The translations under genes were made by a program, and so were the position numbers. 11,132 nt of DNA. Source: Eubacterium limosum. Lineage in GTDB: Bacteria > Bacillota > Clostridia > Eubacteriales > Eubacteriaceae. The notes below the pieces were generated by a model. It saw nothing but the letters and a program-made list of their open reading frames with translations, searched no databases and was not told the DNA's origin. The stretch spans positions 1 through 11,132 of the forward strand of contig CAUEUD010000114.1 of assembly GCA_959020865.1 (NCBI GenBank), read 5' to 3'. This document shows positions 6,520-11,132 of this stretch, in pieces; the stretch's first letter is position 1, and each line of letters opens with the position of its first letter.

Positions 6520-6547
6520 TTAACCTGATTTTAACATTGGCTTAACA
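6520..6547 (+). promoter_or_regulatory. Proximal Pho box cluster (pst P2)
   Basis: TTAACC (6520-6525), TTAACA (6531-6536) and TTAACA (6542-6547) form three near-perfect PhoP half-sites at exact 11-base steps, the best cluster in the window. The partner -10 element is at 6576-6584, placing the boxes at about -71 to -44 from the predicted start. Confidence 0.82.
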
Positions 6548-6575
6548 TTCTCTGCACGAATCCGGTGGCTTTCTT

Positions 6576-6584
6576 TGATATGAT
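6576..6584 (+). promoter_or_regulatory. Extended -10 element of pst P2
   Basis: TGATATGAT reads as an extended -10 (TGn followed by TATGAT at 6579-6584). No -35 is present at the usual distance, which fits an activator-dependent promoter driven by the Pho boxes upstream. The predicted start is near 6591, about 38 bases before pstS. Confidence 0.6.
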
Positions 6585-6592
6585 TACCGTAA

Positions 6593-6609
6593 TGTTAAAT
6601 TTAGGTTAA
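6593..6609 (-). promoter_or_regulatory. Reverse-orientation Pho-like half-sites at the start site
   Basis: On the minus strand, TTAACC (6609-6604) and TTAACA (6598-6593) are 11 bases apart, with a weaker GTAATC one step further (6587-6582). This copies the pattern of the two + strand clusters but is inverted and covers the predicted P2 start and early leader. PhoP bound here could block transcription or loop to the upstream boxes. The motif is seen; the role is inference. Confidence 0.5.
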
Positions 6610-6628
6610 TCATGAAGGAGAATGAATA

Positions 6629-7465
6629 ATGAAAAGATCTTTGTCTTGGATCGCGGCATTGACAGTGCTGGTTCTGCTGTCTTTTTCGCTTTCTGGCTGC
6701 GGCAATGAGGAGCTGCCTGCCTATTCAAGTGAAATTTCAGGAGAGATAAACGGCGGGGGCTCTACCTCTGTTCAAAAAATTATAGACGCAGAGGGCGCGG
6801 AATTTGGAGCGCTGCATCCGGCAGTAAAATTTACCTACAGCGGCACAGGCTCGTCCGATGGCATTAAAAACGCGGCGAATGGGACGTATTCTTTTGGCTG
6901 CGCTTCCAGAGAGCTCAAGGAGTCAGAAAAGACAGATCTGACTGAGCTGGTATTTGCCTATGACGGCATCGCGGTGATCGTCAATGACGAGAACCCTGTA
7001 AAAGATTTGACCAAAGATCAGATTAAGGCGATTTACACTGGGAAGATTACCAACTGGAAGGAAATCGGCGGTGAAGACCGCCCCATAGCGGTGGTATCGA
7101 GAGAAGACGGCGCCGGAACACGAACCGCGGTGGAAGAGCTTCTGGATTTTACAGAACAGCTGAAGCCCAGCGCTACAGTCAAGGAGGGCAACGGAAATGT
7201 TCAGTCCACAGTCTCAGCAAATCCCAATGCCATCGGCTATGTATCCATTACCTTTGTGGACCGGTCTGTCAAACCGCTCAGGGTAGACGGGGTGGAGGCA
7301 ACCATGGAAAATGTGCTGAATGAAAGCTATGCCCTGTCACGGCCATTTTTAGCGCTTTATAATGAAAAAAACCTCACACCGCAGACCAGAGCTTTTCTTG
7401 ATTTTATTATGACAGACGAGGGACAGACGATTGTAGAAAAAAATGGTGGAATCAGCGTGAGATAG
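6629..7465 (+). CDS. pstS: Phosphate ABC transporter, phosphate-binding lipoprotein
   Basis: PstS captures inorganic phosphate outside the membrane and hands it to PstC/PstA. The ATG at 6629 follows AAGGAG (6615-6620). The 278-residue product begins with a lipoprotein signal peptide: basic start, hydrophobic core and lipobox LSGC, with Cys24 the expected lipid-anchored residue, as usual for a Gram-positive binding protein. The phosphate-binding loops of the family are visible: NGGGSTSVQ (near residue 41), YSGTGSSDGIK, and SREDGAGTRTA (near residue 156). FGCASRELKESE and the AIYTGKITNWKEIGGED block are also typical of PstS. It is the first gene of the pst operon, behind the Pho box promoters, and should be induced by phosphate starvation. 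Confidence 0.95.
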   Translation: MKRSLSWIAALTVLVLLSFSLSGCGNEELPAYSSEISGEINGGGSTSVQKIIDAEGAEFGALHPAVKFTYSGTGSSDGIKNAANGTYSFGCASRELKESEKTDLTELVFAYDGIAVIVNDENPVKDLTKDQIKAIYTGKITNWKEIGGEDRPIAVVSREDGAGTRTAVEELLDFTEQLKPSATVKEGNGNVQSTVSANPNAIGYVSITFVDRSVKPLRVDGVEATMENVLNESYALSRPFLALYNEKNLTPQTRAFLDFIMTDEGQTIVEKNGGISVR

Positions 7466-7512
7466 GGTTCTGCTTTTAAAATAAAATTCTTTAAGAAAGT
7501 GAGATCATTTAC

Positions 7513-8394
7513 TTGGAAGAAAAGAAACAAACCAAAGTAGGCGAGAAAGTTGTTGAAAAGATTTTTTTACTTTGCGCCCTTGTATCGATCATCAGCGTCG
7601 TTACCATTACCATCTATGTGTTTGTCAATGGGCTGGAGCCCTTTGTTAACGGCTCTTATTCCTTCTGGAAGTTCATTTCTGGGACAGAATGGCGGCCTGG
7701 ATCAGATATGTATGGTATTTTTTACATGATTGTCGGCTCAGTTTACGCGACCCTGGGGGCCATTGTCATTGGTGTACCCATCGCGCTGCTGACGGCTGTG
7801 TTTATCTCGGAGCTGGCAGGCACACGGGTTGGAAAAATAGTCCGGTTTGCCGTTGAGCTGCTGGCCGGTATTCCCTCAGTGCTGTACGGTGTTTTTGGCC
7901 TTGGGATCATTGTCCCTTATGTGCTGAAAATTTCGCCTATGGCCCAGGGTGAATCCCTTTTAGCGACGATCATTGTCTTGGCCGTCATGATCCTGCCGAC
8001 AGTGGTCAGTATCTCTGAAACCTCCATATCCGCAGTTCCTGACGCATACCGTGAGGGCTCCCTGGCCCTGGGCGCGTCTAAGATCCAGACCATCTTCAAG
8101 GTGATTATCCCAGCAGCCAGATCGGGTATTATCACAGGTATTATTTTGGGCATCGGCCGGGCGATTGGTGAGACCATGGCGGTTATGCTGGTATGCGGTA
8201 ATCCTATCGCTGGTATTCCCACCAGCCTCTTTGACCAGATCCGGCCATTAACCACCAATATTGCCCTTGAAATGGGCTATGCTTCTGGGGTACATCAGCA
8301 GCTTTTGTTCTCCACAGGTGTGGTTCTGTTTGTATTTATTATGATCATCAATTTTATCGTTAATAAATTTGTCGAATCAAAAATTGGAGGCTGA
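7513..8394 (+). CDS. pstC: Phosphate ABC transporter, permease subunit PstC
   Basis: PstC is one of two membrane permease subunits that form the phosphate channel. It is 293 residues long, normal for the family. The start is TTG at 7513, preceded by AAAGTGAGATCA (7496-7507), a plausible ribosome binding site; no alternative start lies between it and the first membrane segment. The first transmembrane helix spans about residues 16-38. A short outside loop (FVNGSYSFWKFISGTEWRP) leads to the BPD_transp_1 core with FAVELLAGIPSVLYGVFGL (112-130). The EAA loop, AYREGSLALGASKIQTIFKVIIPAA (178-202), contacts PstB; RAIGETMAV (216-224) is also conserved. The gene lies 47 bases after pstS and 5 bases before pstA. 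Confidence 0.95.
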   Translation: MEEKKQTKVGEKVVEKIFLLCALVSIISVVTITIYVFVNGLEPFVNGSYSFWKFISGTEWRPGSDMYGIFYMIVGSVYATLGAIVIGVPIALLTAVFISELAGTRVGKIVRFAVELLAGIPSVLYGVFGLGIIVPYVLKISPMAQGESLLATIIVLAVMILPTVVSISETSISAVPDAYREGSLALGASKIQTIFKVIIPAARSGIITGIILGIGRAIGETMAVMLVCGNPIAGIPTSLFDQIRPLTTNIALEMGYASGVHQQLLFSTGVVLFVFIMIINFIVNKFVESKIGG

Positions 8395-8399
8395 GGAGC

Positions 8400-9605
8400 A
8401 TGAGCAGAAAAGTAAAAGACAATTGCGTAAAGGGAATTATTTACGCTGCCACAGCCATTACTCTTGGTATTTTATTATTTATCATTGGCTTTATTTTTGT
8501 AAAAGGGATTGGCATGGTGGACTGGAACTTTATCACCCGCGATTTTAATGATAAGGTCGGCTATCAGATGGCAGAAAAGAAAGAGGTGCCCCTCTCGATC
8601 AATGAGGCGGATCTTTTGTCAAAATCGGATTACTATAAAAAGTATGAAACGCCGGATGGCGATCCGCTTTATATCGAGTCATTAGGGGCGGCCATTATGA
8701 AGGTCGACTATTCAAAGAGAAATGAACAGCACAAACAGGTGATTTTCAGTTATATCGAAAAAGACTCGAGCTTAAACGCCACGAAGGATACAACCGGCAG
8801 GGGCACAGCGGTCAAAACAGACTATGTGCTGGAAAGCGTGGATGGCACCGACGTGACGGATTTATCACTGCAGGAAATCGCCCAGCTGATCGACGATGGG
8901 GGCAGTACGCTCAAGCTGAAGGTGGTCAACCCTGGCGGTGGTATTTTCAGCAATATTATCACCACCCTGTATATGGTGTTCCTGTCACTGATCATTGCGC
9001 TGCCAATCGGTATTTTGGCGGCCATATACATGACAGAATATGCCAAGCCGGGCAGACTGGTCAACGCGATCCGGTTTGCCACAGAGTGTCTCTCGGGTAT
9101 TCCGTCGATTATCTTTGGTCTCTTTGGGATGGCGTTTTTCGTTGTCGCGCTGAAATTTCAGATATCCTTACTGTCAGGCAGTTTAACGGTGGCGATTATT
9201 CTGCTTCCGGTTATTATAAGAAGCACAGAAGAAGCCCTTAAAACTGTTCCAATCAGCTATCGTGAAGGTTCCCTGGCGCTTGGCGCAACCAAGCTTCAGA
9301 CAGTGTTTAAGGTCGTGCTGCCTTCGGCGGTTCCTGGTATTGTGACGGCGGTGCTCCTGAGTATTGGCCGGGTAATCGGCGAATCGGCAGCGCTGCTGCT
9401 GACGGCGGGAACCGTTGCGCAGATTCCAGGAACGCTGTTTTCACCGGGAAGCACACTGACGGTTCAGGCTTACTATGTGGCTAAGGAAGAGGGAAACATT
9501 GAGCTGGCCTGTGCCATTGGCATTGTCATTGTATTGATCGTTATTGTATTGAATATTTTATCGAGGCTGGCAGCGGACAAGCTGGATGTTGCCCATAAAA
9601 AATAG
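8400..9605 (+). CDS. pstA: Phosphate ABC transporter permease PstA with PDZ-like insertion
   Basis: PstA is the second permease subunit of the phosphate importer. At 401 residues it is about 100-120 longer than the usual 280-300. The ATG at 8400 follows GAGGAG (8393-8398). TM1 is at about residues 13-36. The normal core resumes at GGGIFSNIITTLYMVFL (179-195) and carries ATECLSGIPSIIFGLFGM (227-244), the EAA loop YREGSLALGATKLQTVFKVVLPSA (287-310) and RVIGESAAL (324-332). The extra segment, about residues 52-178, lies between TM1 and TM2 and so faces outside. Its second half (about 93-178) resembles a PDZ domain: VIFSYIEKDSSLNATKD, a glycine-rich step, then DYVLESVDGTDVTDLSLQEI and LIDDGGSTLKLKVVNPGG, matching the PDZ pattern of D.I.sVdG..V...sl.e....L....G..v.L.V. 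No frameshift or stop is seen and the reading frame is intact. The permease call is very sure; the PDZ call is a pattern-based inference. Confidence 0.93.
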   Translation: MSRKVKDNCVKGIIYAATAITLGILLFIIGFIFVKGIGMVDWNFITRDFNDKVGYQMAEKKEVPLSINEADLLSKSDYYKKYETPDGDPLYIESLGAAIMKVDYSKRNEQHKQVIFSYIEKDSSLNATKDTTGRGTAVKTDYVLESVDGTDVTDLSLQEIAQLIDDGGSTLKLKVVNPGGGIFSNIITTLYMVFLSLIIALPIGILAAIYMTEYAKPGRLVNAIRFATECLSGIPSIIFGLFGMAFFVVALKFQISLLSGSLTVAIILLPVIIRSTEEALKTVPISYREGSLALGATKLQTVFKVVLPSAVPGIVTAVLLSIGRVIGESAALLLTAGTVAQIPGTLFSPGSTLTVQAYYVAKEEGNIELACAIGIVIVLIVIVLNILSRLAADKLDVAHKK

Positions 9606-9616
9606 ACGAGGTTAAA

Positions 9617-10378
9617 ATGGATAAGAAGAAAAAATTTGATGTGAAGGATCTGGATTTATATTACGGCGATTTTCAGGCCCTGAAGAAAATCAATATTGAT
9701 ATTTATGAGAATGAAGTAACTGCTTTTATCGGTCCCTCCGGCTGTGGTAAGTCCACATTTTTACGCTGCCTGAACCGTATGAATGATTTAATCGACTCTG
9801 TCCGTATTGAGGGGACGCTGAATTTTGACGGTAAAAATATTTATGAAAAAGATACGGATGTTATCCAGCTCAGAACAAAGGTGGGCATGGTTTTTCAGAA
9901 GCCGAACCCATTTCCCATGAGCATTTATGACAATATCGCCTATGGTCCCAAATGCCAGGGCTTGAAAGATAAGAAGAAACTTGATAAAATTGTCCATGAC
10001 AGCCTGGTGGGGGCGGCGCTGTGGGATGAAGTCAGCGACCGGCTGAACAAGTCGGCCCTTGGCCTTTCCGGCGGGCAGCAGCAGCGTCTCTGCATTGCCC
10101 GAACCATCGCCATGCAGCCGGAGGTTATTCTGATGGATGAGCCAACCTCTGCCCTTGATCCTATTGCCACTTCAAAAATTGAAGACCTGATGGAGGAGCT
10201 TAAAAAGGATTATACGATTATTATCGTAACACACTCCATGCAGCAGGCAGCCAGAATCTCGGACAGGACGGCGTTTTTCCTTATGGGAGAAATCATCGAG
10301 TATAATGAAACCAACACCATTTTTATGAATCCGGGAGATAAACGTACTGAGGATTACATTACCGGACGATTTGGTTGA
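9617..10378 (+). CDS. pstB: Phosphate ABC transporter, ATP-binding subunit
   Basis: PstB is the cytoplasmic ATPase that powers phosphate import through PstC/PstA. Its 253 residues are normal for the family. All catalytic motifs are present: Walker A GPSGCGKST (39-47), Q-loop Gln94 within MVFQKPNPFPMSIYDNIAYGP (the FQKPNPFP block is characteristic of PstB), signature LSGGQQQR (150-157), Walker B ILMDEP (171-176) followed by the SALDP D-loop, and the switch histidine in VTHSMQQA (His206). The C-terminus, TEDYITGRFG, is the usual PstB ending. The ATG at 9617 follows GAGG (9607-9610), 11 bases after the pstA stop. Confidence 0.97.
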   Translation: MDKKKKFDVKDLDLYYGDFQALKKINIDIYENEVTAFIGPSGCGKSTFLRCLNRMNDLIDSVRIEGTLNFDGKNIYEKDTDVIQLRTKVGMVFQKPNPFPMSIYDNIAYGPKCQGLKDKKKLDKIVHDSLVGAALWDEVSDRLNKSALGLSGGQQQRLCIARTIAMQPEVILMDEPTSALDPIATSKIEDLMEELKKDYTIIIVTHSMQQAARISDRTAFFLMGEIIEYNETNTIFMNPGDKRTEDYITGRFG

Positions 10379-10392
10379 TAAAGGAGCGAATA

Positions 10393-11070
10393 ATGAGAGA
10401 AGTTTATAATGAAGAATTAAAAACCATTAAGAATGAAATTCTGCTGATGTCTTCCCAGGCAGAACGGATGCTGTCCGATTCAATTACAGCCCTGGAAGAA
10501 CAGAATGTAAAACTGGCCAGAAGTGTCATCAGCCGTGATGATATCGTGGACTTAAAGGAAATTCAGCTTCAGCAGATCGTCAGCGAGGTTATTGCAAGAC
10601 AGCAGCCGGTTGCGGGGGATTTGAGAAGGCTTTCTTCAACCTATAAGATTATTACAAATCTTGAGAGAATTGCGGATTTAGCGGTTAATATCTGTCAAAA
10701 GGTGATCTGTCTGCGCAAGGAGGAATACTACAAAAAGCTCGATAATATTCCACAGATGGCGAAGATGGTGGAAGACCAGCTGAAAATGTGCATACAGGCT
10801 TATATTGATGAGGATATCAGCAAAATGGATGATGTGATCCGGTATGAGGATGAAATTGACCGTTTGAACAATACCCTGCACAGTGACTGTATTGCAGAAA
10901 TCAACAAAAATCCGGAGATGGCGCTTCAGGCCATGAGCTTTTCCTTTATTGGAAGTCATCTGGAGAGAATCGGCGATCACGCCACCAATATTTTTGAAAC
11001 AGTATATTTCATTGTGACCGGAAATTATATGGATTTTAATGATTTAAACACAATTCCTGAAGACGAGTAA
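10393..11070 (+). CDS. phoU: Phosphate signalling/transport regulator PhoU
   Basis: PhoU links the state of the Pst transporter to the PhoR/PhoP two-component system and limits phosphate uptake. The ATG at 10393 is chosen because AAGGAG (10381-10386) lies 6 bases upstream; an in-frame TTG at 10375 overlapping the pstB stop would place that site inside the gene. The product has 225 residues in two three-helix repeats. Each repeat carries the PhoU metal-binding motif ExxxD: NLERIADLAVNI (Glu91, Asp95) and HLERIGDHATNI (Glu191, Asp195). ARQQPVAGDLRRL (68-80) is another conserved block. It is 14 bases after pstB in the usual pstSCAB-phoU order. No clear terminator is visible in the 62 bases that follow, so the operon may continue past the window. 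Confidence 0.96.
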   Translation: MREVYNEELKTIKNEILLMSSQAERMLSDSITALEEQNVKLARSVISRDDIVDLKEIQLQQIVSEVIARQQPVAGDLRRLSSTYKIITNLERIADLAVNICQKVICLRKEEYYKKLDNIPQMAKMVEDQLKMCIQAYIDEDISKMDDVIRYEDEIDRLNNTLHSDCIAEINKNPEMALQAMSFSFIGSHLERIGDHATNIFETVYFIVTGNYMDFNDLNTIPEDE

Positions 11071-11132
11071 GTCGTAGCTTTTATTATGCTAAATTATACA
11101 ATCCTACCAGCAGAATATGTACAGATCATAAA

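Noticed and set aside
7466..7512. Terminator or attenuator between pstS and pstC
   Set aside because: Only short AT-rich complementarity (TTCTT/AAGAA) is present, with no stable stem and T-run.
10375..10392. TTG start of PhoU overlapping the pstB stop
   Set aside because: The AAGGAG site at 10381-10386 clearly serves the ATG at 10393.
11071..11132. Terminator or new gene after phoU
   Set aside because: The 62 bases are AT-rich but show no convincing hairpin, promoter or start codon with a ribosome binding site.

Overview
The window (11,132 bases, roughly 47-48% G+C by eye) reads as a chromosomal segment of an anaerobic Gram-positive bacterium of the class Clostridia. Supporting signs are strong GGAGG-type ribosome binding sites, TTG starts, sigma-A promoters close to consensus, T-rich intrinsic terminators, TTAACA-type Pho boxes with 11-base spacing, and a rubredoxin/flavin-reductase fusion of the kind used by strict anaerobes. 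The G+C level and gene types would fit the Eubacterium limosum group of acetogens, but that placement is inference and not proven here. All genes lie on the + strand.

Region 1 (1-2955) is the end of a branched-chain amino acid cluster: the C-terminal two thirds of dihydroxyacid dehydratase (ilvD), a 103-base gap holding a perfect 12-bp hairpin, then acetolactate synthase large subunit (ilvB), closed by a terminator. No small subunit gene (ilvN) follows. Region 2 (3021-3831) is a single gene with its own promoter. It encodes a redox protein with two tandem 39-residue rubredoxin-like modules followed by a flavin-reductase-like FMN domain, probably an electron carrier or oxidoreductase for O2, NO or peroxide defence.

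Region 3 (3832-4133) has no gene but is full of base-pairing potential: two identical 21-base palindromes at its ends, a 7-bp GC hairpin, a long nested helix with branches, and two terminator-like hairpins in tandem. It is either a structured small RNA, a long structured 3' UTR of the flavoprotein mRNA, or a small palindrome-ended repeat element. I could not assign it to a known RNA family. Region 4 (4134-6327) starts with a perfect consensus promoter whose start site lies in a MarR-like inverted repeat. It then carries a MepA-like MATE efflux pump and a cytidylate-kinase-like protein 14 bases downstream, closed by a strong terminator.

Region 5 (6328-11132) is the high-affinity phosphate uptake operon pstS-pstC-pstA-pstB-phoU. 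Its 341-base upstream region has two Pho-box clusters on the + strand, each with a downstream -10 element, plus a third Pho-like cluster in the opposite orientation over the likely start site of the proximal promoter. PstS captures phosphate outside the cell, PstC/PstA form the membrane channel, PstB supplies ATP hydrolysis and PhoU damps Pho signalling. The most unusual protein feature of the window is in PstA: about 125 residues are inserted between its first and second membrane segments, and the second half of the insert looks like a PDZ domain facing the outside of the cell, where PstS docks.
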